Origin: Thermoleophilia bacterium
GTDB lineage: Bacteria > Actinomycetota > Thermoleophilia > Gaiellales > Gaiellaceae
Direction of reading: 5' to 3'
Assembly (NCBI GenBank): GCA_013362295.1
Contig: JABFWJ010000247.1
Coordinates: 1-16,262, forward strand
Length of the DNA: 16,262 nucleotides
Position numbers and translations under genes: made by a program. The stretch's first letter is position 1; each line of letters opens with the position of its first letter. Below are positions 1 to 5,700 of this stretch, one piece after another. Under the pieces are notes generated by a model that worked only from the letters and a program-made list of their open reading frames with translations, did not search any database and had not been told where the DNA came from.

Positions 1-609
1 CAGGATGCGTCGTTCGCGCTCGTCGAGCACCTTGAACCCGGGTGCGAGCACCGCGCGGTCCTCCGAGACCTCGTACTGGTGCTCGACCTCGCCGAGCGAC
101 TCGAGCGGATCGAGATCCTCCCCGTCGTCCGAGCCGCCGCCCTGCGAGAGCGAGAGCGACGAGTAGGCGCGCCCGGACTCGAGCGCCTCCAGCACTTCTT
201 CCTCCTCGACACCCGCGGCCTTCGCGAGCTCGGGAATCGTCGGCGAGCGCCCCAGCTGCACGGTCAGCCCCTCGACGAGCTTGGAGAGCTGCACGTTCAG
301 CTCCTGCAAGCCGCGCGGCACGCGCACGGCCCAGCCGCGGTCGCGGAAGTGGCGCTTGATCTCGCCGATGATGTTGGGCGTCGCGTACGTCGTCAGCTCG
401 ACGCCGCGGCTGAGGTCGAAGCGGTCGATCGCCTTGATCAACCCGATCGACCCGATCTGCACGAGGTCGTCGAGCTGCTCGCCGCGGTAGCTGTACCGCC
501 GCGCCAGCGAGCGTACGAGCGACATGTACTGCTCGATCAGCTGCTCGCGCGCGGCGAGGTCGCCCTGCTCGTGGTACCGGCGCAGCAGGAGCTTGTCGCT
601 CTCACCCAC
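1..609 (-). CDS. RNA polymerase sigma factor, SigB/SigF family (3' end outside window)
   Basis: Alternative sigma factor that directs core RNA polymerase to a stress or developmental regulon. Translation of the minus strand from a GTG at 609-607 runs 203 codons to the window edge without a stop. Region 2 is clear: LIEQYMSLVRSLARRY at about residues 24-39, the core-binding stretch DDLVQIGSIGLIKAIDRFD, then TTYATPNIIGEIKRHFRDRGW and the VRVPRGLQEL link typical of the SigB/F/G group. Region 3 follows (SPTIPELAKAAGVEEEEVLEAL), then an acidic linker and the start of region 4 (LDERERRIL). The GTG overlaps the stop of the RsbW-like gene by 8 nt, so the two are probably translationally coupled, as anti-sigma/sigma pairs often are. 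The exact subfamily and the regulon cannot be told from sequence. Confidence 0.93.
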   Translation of the reverse strand, partial: MGESDKLLLRRYHEQGDLAAREQLIEQYMSLVRSLARRYSYRGEQLDDLVQIGSIGLIKAIDRFDLSRGVELTTYATPNIIGEIKRHFRDRGWAVRVPRGLQELNVQLSKLVEGLTVQLGRSPTIPELAKAAGVEEEEVLEALESGRAYSSLSLSQGGGSDDGEDLDPLESLGEVEHQYEVSEDRAVLAPGFKVLDERERRIL

Positions 610-973
610 GGGCGACCTTCTTCGTGAGGCTGACCCAGTCGCCGTCGACGTGGACGTCGTCGACCGACGACTCGAGCACGCGGCGCAGGCTCAGCCCCTG
701 TCCCTGCTCGCGCTCGATCTCGTTCAGCGTGTCCCTCGTGAGCGGCCCGACGCGCGTTTCCAGCGCGCCGTCGCGCAGCGCCATCCGCACCGTGATCTCG
801 CCGGCGCGCTCGTGGTGCTCGACGCGATCGAGCACCGAGTCGAGGGCGATCTGCAGGTCTTCGAGGTTCTCGATCGTCAGGTCGAGCCGGACGGCGAGGC
901 CGCCGAGGACGAGATGAGCGACGCGGTGGAAGTCGGGCTCGCGCGGGATCGTCAGGATGATCTCGTCAGCCAC
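602..973 (-). CDS. RsbW/SpoIIAB-like anti-sigma protein with decayed ATP site
   Basis: 123-residue protein of the RsbW/SpoIIAB anti-sigma family (GHKL fold), expected to bind the sigma factor encoded directly downstream. The N-terminal half fits RsbW well: IPREPDFHRVAHLVLGGLA, then LTIENLEDLQIALDSVLDRV, equivalent to the helix carrying the N box. In RsbW this helix reads SEACTNA; here Glu and Asn are replaced by Asp45 and Asp49. The D-x-G motif is missing (VGPLTR at 75-80) and the glycine-rich lid is reduced to GQGLSL (91-96). ATP binding and kinase activity are therefore doubtful. The start is a GTG overlapping the stop of the upstream gene by 8 nt; the stop overlaps the sigma start by 8 nt. 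No RsbV-like antagonist lies beside it. Family assignment is good; anti-sigma activity is inferred from family and position. Confidence 0.8.
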   Translation of the reverse strand: MADEIILTIPREPDFHRVAHLVLGGLAVRLDLTIENLEDLQIALDSVLDRVEHHERAGEITVRMALRDGALETRVGPLTRDTLNEIEREQGQGLSLRRVLESSVDDVHVDGDWVSLTKKVARG

Positions 974-1421
974 CGTGCGTCTTCAGCTCTTCCTCGAGAT
1001 CCTGCTCGCGGCGCGCGGCCGCGTTCTTCGCCTCCGAGACGGCGTCCTGCCAGCTCCGGCGGGTGCGGAGCGAGGCCCACCCGTGAGAGACGCCGGCGGA
1101 CAGCCCAGCGAGCTTCTTCACAGGCGTCTTCACCGCGTAGCTCACGCTGCGGACCGCTTCGTCGACCGCCACGACGGCGTCGACGGCACTGTCCGTTGCC
1201 GTATCGAGCTTGTCGAGCTGCGTGTTGACCCGATCCACCGACCCTCCGACCTTGTTGATCACCGGAAGCACTTCGCGCTCCGCCCCACGAATCAACGAAG
1301 AAAGTCGGTCGAAAGTTACGGCCAACCTGAGAAACGCCCAGCCGAGCCCGAGTCCGGTCGCGATCAGAAAGATCGCGAGCGCGAAAGAGGCGAGATCCCC
1401 GAAAGAGAATGCGACGATCAC
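966..1421 (-). CDS. DUF948-like membrane-anchored coiled-coil protein
   Basis: 151-residue protein with one N-terminal membrane helix (FALAIFLIATGLGLGWAFL, about residues 12-31) followed by an amphipathic stretch, VNKVGGSVDRVNTQLDKLD-like, with repeated D..VDAV..VDEAV spacing. This layout fits the DUF948 family, to which the Bacillus general-stress protein YtxG belongs. A second part (VKTPVKKLAGLSAGVSHGWASL) and a charged tail (REQDLEEELKTHGG) follow. The GTG at 1421-1419 is preferred because a GTAGG stretch lies 10 nt upstream; a TTG at 1430 is an in-frame alternative that leaves no room for a ribosome site. The start lies 11 nt after the mnmA stop, and the 3' end overlaps the anti-sigma gene. 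Position before an anti-sigma/sigma pair suggests a stress-linked envelope role. Molecular function unknown. Confidence 0.75.
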   Translation of the reverse strand: MIVAFSFGDLASFALAIFLIATGLGLGWAFLRLAVTFDRLSSLIRGAEREVLPVINKVGGSVDRVNTQLDKLDTATDSAVDAVVAVDEAVRSVSYAVKTPVKKLAGLSAGVSHGWASLRTRRSWQDAVSEAKNAAARREQDLEEELKTHGG

Positions 1422-1432
1422 GACGCGCAAGC

Positions 1433-2713
1433 CTACTCGGACGCTGCGGACGTCACGAGACCTGCGCCGACGACGACATCGCCGTCGTAGAGAACGGCAG
1501 CCTGTCCGCGCGCAACGCCGAAAGCCGGCTCGTCCAGCTTCAGCGAAAAGCCGGTCGGCGTCTCGGCGACGCTCGCGGGGATCGCGGGCGAGCGGTAGCG
1601 CAGCTTCGCGGTGACACGCGCGGCCCGCACGAAGAGGCGTCCGCGCGCGGCGACGCGCGTCCGTGCGAGCGACACGCGCGGCCCGACAGTGACCGTGTTC
1701 GTGCTGGGATCCGTTCCCAACGTGTAGAGCGGCTCGCTCGACGAGACGCCGAGTCCGCGGCGCTGCCCCGGCGTGAACCGCCAGAACCCGTCGTGCGTGC
1801 CGACCGTTGCGCCCGCCTCGTCGATGAGGACGCCCGGCTCCGCCGAGAGGCCATGCCGGCCGAGGAACGCGCGGTAGTCGTCGCCCGCCAGGAAACAGGC
1901 TTCCTGGCTCTCGGCGCGCTGCGCCGCGGCGAGCCCGGCTTCTGCCGCCTCGGCGCGCGTCTGCGCCTTCGTCTGCGAGCCGAGCGGGAACCAGATGCGC
2001 TCGAGGCGGCGCGGGTCGAGCCCGGCCAGCATGTAGCTCTGGTCCTTCGTCTCGTCGGCGGCCCGCGCGAGCAGCAGCCGTCCCTCGTGCTCGACGATCC
2101 GCGCGTAGTGCCCCGTCGCGAGCCGGGCGGCGCCCACACGCTTCGCGAACGCGAGCAGCTCGGCGAACCGGAAGCCGCCGTTGCAGTGGATGCACGGGTT
2201 CGGCGTCTCGCCGCGCGCGTACCCGCGCACGAACGGCGTCACGACCGCGCGGCGGAACTCCTCGCGCAGGTCGAGCGTCACGTGCGGGACCCCGCGCCGG
2301 TGGCATGTCTCGCGCGCCGCGATCACCGCGCTCGGCGAGCAGCAGGCGCGCTCGGCGTCGGGGCCGTTCGGATCGAGCCAGAGCCGAAGCGTGACGCCGA
2401 CCGCGTGCTCACCTGCCTTCAGCAGCGTGACGGCGCTGTCGACGCCGCCGCTCATCGCCACGGCCGTGCGCCGCACATCGGGCGCGGCCCGGAGCGCGGG
2501 GCCGATCGCGTTCGCAAGCGCATCGACGGGCAGCACCTCGCCGCCGATCGCCGCCGCCTCGAGCAGCGTCAGCCCACGCAGATCCACGGCCAGGCCTGGT
2601 GCGTCGGCATCGACGATCCGGTCACCGTCCACGCGCAGCCGGACGAGCGCGAACTCGTCGCCGCGCGCGGAATCTCCGATCAGCTCGACCACGCGAAGCA
2701 GGGTACTCCGCAC
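1433..2713 (-). CDS. mnmA: tRNA-uridine 2-thiolase MnmA with NifU/IscU-like N-terminal extension
   Basis: Cytoplasmic enzyme that activates U34 of Lys, Glu and Gln tRNAs with ATP and inserts sulfur to give 2-thiouridine. The P-loop SGGVDS is at residues 88-93. Catalytic cysteines lie in NPCIHCN (Cys174, Cys177) and ESQEACFL (Cys273), with a further Cys pair at 124-125; GHYAR (201-205) is also diagnostic. The NPCxxCN form is one proposed to hold an iron-sulfur cluster in some MnmA proteins. The catalytic part begins near residue 82. The first 80 or so residues are extra compared with E. coli MnmA and resemble the start of an IscU/NifU scaffold (GDEFALVRLRVDGDRIVDA) but hold no cysteine. The first candidate start, GTG 2713, lies only 3 nt after a strong hairpin and has no ribosome site; GTG 2692 is an alternative. 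Confidence 0.93.
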   Translation of the reverse strand: MRSTLLRVVELIGDSARGDEFALVRLRVDGDRIVDADAPGLAVDLRGLTLLEAAAIGGEVLPVDALANAIGPALRAAPDVRRTAVAMSGGVDSAVTLLKAGEHAVGVTLRLWLDPNGPDAERACCSPSAVIAARETCHRRGVPHVTLDLREEFRRAVVTPFVRGYARGETPNPCIHCNGGFRFAELLAFAKRVGAARLATGHYARIVEHEGRLLLARAADETKDQSYMLAGLDPRRLERIWFPLGSQTKAQTRAEAAEAGLAAAQRAESQEACFLAGDDYRAFLGRHGLSAEPGVLIDEAGATVGTHDGFWRFTPGQRRGLGVSSSEPLYTLGTDPSTNTVTVGPRVSLARTRVAARGRLFVRAARVTAKLRYRSPAIPASVAETPTGFSLKLDEPAFGVARGQAAVLYDGDVVVGAGLVTSAASE

Positions 2714-2716
2714 AGC

Positions 2717-2742
2717 GTGAGGGGGGCCGAAGCCCCCCTCAC
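2717..2742 (-). terminator. Perfect 11-bp hairpin with UUCG loop; likely intrinsic terminator of the 6S-like RNA
   Basis: On the minus strand the sequence is GTGAGGGGGGC, loop TTCG, then GCCCCCCTCAC: 11 unbroken base pairs closed by C-G around a UUCG tetraloop, which is exceptionally stable. No T tract follows (the next bases are GCT and then the possible mnmA GTG), a common form in high-GC actinobacteria. It would end the RNA at 2904-2717. Because it touches the mnmA start, it could also block ribosome access to mnmA on read-through transcripts. Confidence 0.75.
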
Positions 2743-2904
2743 CGTGCTCCGAGCACGCCGTCTACCGCGTCCGTGTGAACCTGGACAAGCCAGGTGGGTG
2801 CCGTGCGGACCATCGGCAGCGATCGCCTGAGCCCGACGCGGGCTCCCTTTCACATGGTGTTGGTTCTACATGGATACGCGGTGCACGAACGGGCTCGAGC
2901 ACTC
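2717..2904 (-). ncRNA. ssrS: Candidate 6S RNA
   Basis: The 210-nt gap between the rlpA-like gene and mnmA has no credible ORF but folds like 6S RNA, which binds the RNA polymerase holoenzyme as an open-promoter mimic. Closing stem, outside to inside: 2902-2897 with 2749-2744, 2896-2893 with 2754-2751, 2892-2888 with 2762-2758 (one G-U), 2882-2876 with 2770-2764, 2873-2872 with 2772-2771. A bubble follows, 2861-2848 on the 5' side; its 3' side holds a small hairpin, ACCTGG/CCAGGT (2795-2779), as in E. coli 6S. The apical arm pairs 2847-2841 with 2802-2796 (one mismatch) and 2839-2837 with 2807-2805. A TACAGT box would start transcription at 2904, two bases before the stem; a UUCG hairpin ends it, giving about 188 nt against 184 in E. 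coli. Bacillus 6S-1 lies beside aspS, with mnmA in the same region. Folding was done by hand; family assignment is inference. Confidence 0.62.
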
Positions 2905-2910
2905 GCGGGC

Positions 2911-2916
2911 ACTGTA
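2911..2916 (-). promoter_or_regulatory. Possible -10 element of the 6S-like RNA
   Basis: TACAGT on the minus strand matches TANANT and four of six consensus positions. Standard spacing puts the start at about 2904, immediately before the predicted closing stem. I see no good -35 hexamer at 16-19 nt. The box lies just after the stop codon of the rlpA-like gene (2926-2924). Confidence 0.4.
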
Positions 2917-2923
2917 GAGCACT

Positions 2924-3325
2924 TCACGCGGAGCGCGCGTACCCCCAATGGATCGTCTGCACGCCGCGCAGCCCGAGCCGCCGCGCCAGGGCGTCCGTGA
3001 GGTCGAACTGCCGGCCCGGCACGTAGGGGCCGCGGTCGACCACCTGGGTGAGCACCTTCTCGCCGCGGTACGTGATGAAGACGCGCGCGCCGCATGGAAG
3101 CGTCGGGTGCGCGACGCCGACGGTGTCGGCGCGGAGCACGCCGCCGCATGCGGTGCGGTGTCCGAAGGCTGCAGGGCCGCTCGATCCGGCGAGCGCGGTG
3201 TACGACCCTTCCTGCTCCGGCGTCGTCGGCGCCCGGTCCCGCGTCTGGTGGGTGACCGCGAGCGAGACCGCGCCCGCGAGCAGCGCGAGGCCTGCGAGCG
3301 CCACCTCTCGCTGCGCGAGCCTCAT
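2924..3325 (-). CDS. RlpA-like double-psi beta-barrel secreted or membrane-anchored protein
   Basis: 133-residue protein with an N-terminal hydrophobic segment (VALAGLALLAGAVSLAV, about 8-24) that serves as signal anchor or signal peptide; no lipobox Cys is seen. The rest is one double-psi beta-barrel of the RlpA/3D type: FGHRTACGG (54-62), VGVAHPTLPCGARVFITYRGEKVLTQVVDRGP split over 69-100, then RQFDLTDALARRLGL (105-119) and QTIHWGY. The conserved Asp97-Arg98 (VVDRGPY) and Asp108 (FDLT) of catalytic members are present, and Cys60/Cys78 could form a disulfide outside the cell. RlpA proteins bind or cleave peptidoglycan strands, often at the septum. The ATG overlaps the upstream stop by 4 nt (ATGA), so it is coupled to the Glu-Pro membrane protein. 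Enzymatic activity is inferred, not shown. Confidence 0.82.
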   Translation of the reverse strand: MRLAQREVALAGLALLAGAVSLAVTHQTRDRAPTTPEQEGSYTALAGSSGPAAFGHRTACGGVLRADTVGVAHPTLPCGARVFITYRGEKVLTQVVDRGPYVPGRQFDLTDALARRLGLRGVQTIHWGYARSA

Positions 3326-4023
3326 CGGGCCGGCGCCTCGAGCACGTGTCCGAACGACTCGCGGACGAGCCCGTCGAAGTCGAGGGGCAGCAGCCCCGCC
3401 GGGTCGGCATAGTCGCGCAGGTAGAGGAGCAAGAACTCCTGCTCCTCGGTCGTCTCGCCGGCGTCGCGGAGCGCACGGTCGAGCTGCCAGACGTTCCACT
3501 GCCGCGCCGGGGGCGGCGGCTCGGGCTCGGGCTCCGGTTCGAGGGCGACGGGCTCTGGTTCCGGCTCGGGCTCCGGTTCCGGCTCGGGCTCCGGCTCGGG
3601 CTCCGGTTCCGGTTCTGGCTCCGGTTCTGGCTCGGGCTCGACGGCAACGGGTTCGGGCTCGGGCTCTGGTTCCGGCTCTGGTTCCGGCGCTGGTTCCGGC
3701 TCCGGCTCGGGTTCCGGCTCGGGCTCGACCTGCGGTTCCGGTTCGGGCTCGACGAGCACCTCGGGCGCCCGTGGGACGAGCCGCACGGCCTCTACGACGA
3801 GCGGGTCGGCCTGCGAAGCCGGCTCGGGCGGCTGCGCGGGTGCGCCGGCGGTACGCGGGTGCGAGAGCGAGTACTCGATCAACGCGACGACGACCCACAC
3901 GACGGCGACGGCGCCGCCGATCCCCCAGGGGTCGATGTGCGCGAGCCCCGTCGCGACTGCCGTCAGCACGATCGCGGCGGCCTCCACGACGAAGCGGAAA
4001 CCGGGACGGCGGACGATCGTCAC
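3322..4023 (-). CDS. Two-helix membrane protein with long Glu-Pro rod and C-terminal helical domain
   Basis: 233-residue protein of unknown function. Residues 1-11 are basic; membrane helices lie at about 12-29 and 34-51, forming a hairpin that should leave both ends in the cytoplasm. Residues 92-169 are almost pure Glu-Pro dipeptides, broken only by a few Ala, Val, Leu and Gln residues. Such segments form stiff, extended, highly acidic rods, as in the TonB linker. A C-terminal domain follows from about residue 175: QWNVWQLDRALRDAG, then EFLLLYLRDYADPAGLLPLDFDGLVRESFG, likely helical and globular. The GTG start is 3 nt after the stop of the upstream paralogue, and the stop overlaps the rlpA-like start. 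Its N-terminal half aligns with the upstream gene, so the two arose by tandem duplication. Partner and role are unknown; a link between membrane and cell-wall factors is plausible. Confidence 0.8.
   Translation of the reverse strand: MTIVRRPGFRFVVEAAAIVLTAVATGLAHIDPWGIGGAVAVVWVVVALIEYSLSHPRTAGAPAQPPEPASQADPLVVEAVRLVPRAPEVLVEPEPEPQVEPEPEPEPEPEPAPEPEPEPEPEPEPVAVEPEPEPEPEPEPEPEPEPEPEPEPEPEPEPVALEPEPEPEPPPPARQWNVWQLDRALRDAGETTEEQEFLLLYLRDYADPAGLLPLDFDGLVRESFGHVLEAPAR
3517..3750 (-). repeat. Glu-Pro coding hexanucleotide repeat array
   Basis: About 234 bp made mostly of imperfect GARCCN units in 6-bp register, encoding the Glu-Pro rod of the 233-residue protein. Third-base variation (GAACCG, GAGCCC, GAACCA) shows selection for the peptide rather than very recent expansion. 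Gain or loss of whole units keeps the frame and would only change rod length. Confidence 0.85.
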
Positions 4024-4026
4024 GGG

Positions 4027-4758
4027 CTAATCCTGCCGGGTGGTGCGGCCGGGCAATGCCCGCGCGCCGCCTGGGCGCGCGGGAACGTCGACCGCGGCCG
4101 GCTCGTGGCTCGGCCCACGTCCGAAGCGCCGTCGCGGCGCGGGCTCGGCCAGCGGATCGAGCCGGTAGCGCGCGATTCCCTGGGTCGAGCGTGCGAGCAC
4201 GACGTCGGGCACGCCGCCGTTGCCGTTCGTGTCGGCCGCTGGCAGCACGACGGCCCCGGGCTCCGCTTCCTGCTCGACCTCGTCGAGCGGGGCGACGGGC
4301 AGCTCCTCGGCATGGGTCCAGGGGTCCGGGTCGACCTCGGGCTCCGGCTCGGGCTCGGGCTCCGGGTCCGGCTCGGGCTCCGGGTCCGGCTCGGGCTCGG
4401 GTTCCTGCGCGACCGGGGCCGCGACCGGCCATTCGCCGAGCATCTCCGCGCGCAGCGCGGCGGAGGCGATCCAGGTCGGCGCCTCGTCGCGGGCCTCCGG
4501 GTAGCCGACGGAAACCTGTTCGAGCGGCTGCGCGGGCGGCAGGTTGACCTGCGGGACGTAGTACCGCGGCGGCAGTCCGCTCCCGTAGTGCGGCTGCTCG
4601 CGCCACGCGGCCCACTCGAGCGCGGCGACGACCACCCAGCCGGCCAGCATGATCCCGGCGATCTCGATCGGCCGCAGGTCGGCGAGCGTCAGCGCGACGG
4701 CGAGCGCGATGAGGAAGAGCACCTCGAACGCGAACCGCGAGCCACGACGATCTGGCAT
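4027..4758 (-). CDS. Two-helix membrane protein with Glu/Asp-Pro repeat, paralogue of the downstream gene
   Basis: 243-residue protein of unknown function. The N terminus is basic (PDRRGSRF) and is followed by two membrane helices at about 11-28 and 31-48, which match the downstream paralogue closely, for example WVVVAALEWA here against WVVVALIEYS there. Residues 119-146 are Glu-Pro and Asp-Pro dipeptides, shorter than in the paralogue. After the repeat comes DTNGNGGVPD (176-185), which resembles the Ca2+-binding Asp loop of EF-hand and FG-GAP repeats, then a basic tail with RRRFGRGPS. The C-terminal domain of the paralogue is absent. The ATG at 4758 is 14 nt after the coiled-coil gene; a purine-rich GAAGAAGAG lies before it. 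Real gene: high confidence. Function: unknown; the Ca2+ reading is tentative, since topology would place this region in the cytoplasm. Confidence 0.8.
   Translation of the reverse strand: MPDRRGSRFAFEVLFLIALAVALTLADLRPIEIAGIMLAGWVVVAALEWAAWREQPHYGSGLPPRYYVPQVNLPPAQPLEQVSVGYPEARDEAPTWIASAALRAEMLGEWPVAAPVAQEPEPEPDPEPEPDPEPEPEPEPEVDPDPWTHAEELPVAPLDEVEQEAEPGAVVLPAADTNGNGGVPDVVLARSTQGIARYRLDPLAEPAPRRRFGRGPSHEPAAVDVPARPGGARALPGRTTRQD
4321..4404 (-). repeat. Glu/Asp-Pro coding hexanucleotide repeat array
   Basis: About 84 bp of GARCCN and GACCCG units in 6-bp register encoding residues 119-146 of the 243-residue protein. It is the shorter counterpart of the array in the downstream paralogue, so the repeat was probably present before, or arose twice after, the duplication. 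Confidence 0.8.
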
Positions 4759-4772
4759 GAGCTCTTCTTCGA

Positions 4773-5699
4773 CTAGGAGGCGTCCTCGCCCTGCTCAGGC
4801 GCAGGCGAGGTCGGCGGCTCCGGAGTCACGGGTGGCCCGGATACGGGCGGCTCTTCGGTAGGCGGTTCTTCCGTGGGCGGTTCGCCTGCGGTCGGCGGCG
4901 TGACGGGCGGCGCGGGCTCGGGTGCGGCGGCGATCGGAGGCTGCGTACGTGCCGGCGGGGGGACAGGTACCCGGCCGCGGCTCTCCTCGGCCGAAGCGCG
5001 CGCGGCGCCCACGATCGCCTCGGAGACCTCTGCGAGCGCCTCCGAGCCGAGCCCGGCGGCGGTGAGGAGCTGCTCGGCGCCGTGCTGGGCGCGCGCCAGG
5101 ATCGCGCCCGCCTGTGCGCGGGCCCACTCGAGCGTCTGCTCGACCTCGGCGCGCGCGGCGTTCGTGAGCTCGGTCGCCTGGTGGCGCGACTGCTCGAGCA
5201 GGCGGGCTCCGCGGGCCTCGGCCTCGCGCACCTCCGCGTTGGCATCGCGGTTGGAGGTCGCGAGAAGCTCGCGGGCCTCGGCCTTCGCGGCGTTGAGGAT
5301 CTCGTTGCGCTGGCGCTCGCTCTCCTCGCGGTAGCGGTCGATCTGGCGCTCCCGTTCCTGGAGCTCGCGCTGGCGGCGCGTCACCTCGACCTCGGTGCGG
5401 CCCAGCTGCGCGGCGGATGCGTTCTGCGCGTCGCGCTCGAGCGCGTCGGCGAACTCGGCCGCGGCGCGAATCAGGTGCAAGGCGTCCATCCGGACGGCAT
5501 GGCCGGTCGGGTCGACGCTGGCCGTCTTGCCGGCGGCCTGCAGCACGCGCAACTGCGCCTGGAGCTGCAGCGAGTGACGGCGGAAGCTCTCGAACGCCTC
5601 GCGGACGCCCTCGGGCTCGTAGGCGCCGTCCCCCGTCTGCGGCAGGTCTTCGAGCCGCGGCAGCGAGGTGAGCGAGGGCTGGGGTGAGGGAGTCGTCAT
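4773..5699 (-). CDS. DivIVA-like coiled-coil protein with acidic proline-rich tail
   Basis: 308-residue protein. Residues 1-25 are Pro/Ser-rich; residues 26-56 (YEPEGVREAFESFRRHSLQL and on) look like the short N-terminal module of DivIVA-type proteins, though the classic membrane-binding motif is not evident. A long charged coiled coil covers about 100-215, with many RxREL, EAR and RAE heptads. Residues 244-308 are a Pro- and Glu-rich tail with a repeated PPTEE unit. There is no membrane helix, so it is cytoplasmic. The ATG at 5699 is chosen; an open frame continues upstream through a 15-bp tandem repeat into the end of aspS, but its composition there is unlike the protein. It heads the run coiled coil, two Glu-Pro membrane proteins, RlpA-like protein, which suggests a scaffold in envelope growth or division. 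The DivIVA link is inference. Confidence 0.72.
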   Translation of the reverse strand: MTTPSPQPSLTSLPRLEDLPQTGDGAYEPEGVREAFESFRRHSLQLQAQLRVLQAAGKTASVDPTGHAVRMDALHLIRAAAEFADALERDAQNASAAQLGRTEVEVTRRQRELQERERQIDRYREESERQRNEILNAAKAEARELLATSNRDANAEVREAEARGARLLEQSRHQATELTNAARAEVEQTLEWARAQAGAILARAQHGAEQLLTAAGLGSEALAEVSEAIVGAARASAEESRGRVPVPPPARTQPPIAAAPEPAPPVTPPTAGEPPTEEPPTEEPPVSGPPVTPEPPTSPAPEQGEDAS

Positions 5700-5700
5700 G

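Noticed and set aside
1409..2830. Long plus-strand frame opposite mnmA and the 6S-like RNA
   Set aside because: No recognisable domain; antisense composition; mnmA is unambiguous on the minus strand.
2717..2904. tRNA, tmRNA, SRP RNA or RNase P RNA as identity of the structured RNA
   Set aside because: No acceptor stem with T-arm GTTCGA, no tag frame, no SRP GGAAG/AGCAG loop pair and no RNase P conserved core were found.
2775..3026. Short plus-strand frames in the gap before mnmA
   Set aside because: They overlap the structured RNA and the rlpA-like gene, lack ribosome sites and have shadow composition.
4220..4504. Plus-strand frame with Gly-Ser repeats resembling a linker or silk-like protein
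   Set aside because: Gly-Ser is simply the complement of the Glu-Pro repeat DNA; no ribosome site or domain.
3346..4776. Long plus-strand open frame across the Glu-Pro genes, rich in Gly-Leu and Gly-Phe repeats
   Set aside because: It is the antisense reading of the GARCCN arrays. Both minus-strand frames there have membrane helices, sensible starts and coupled overlaps; the plus frame has none.
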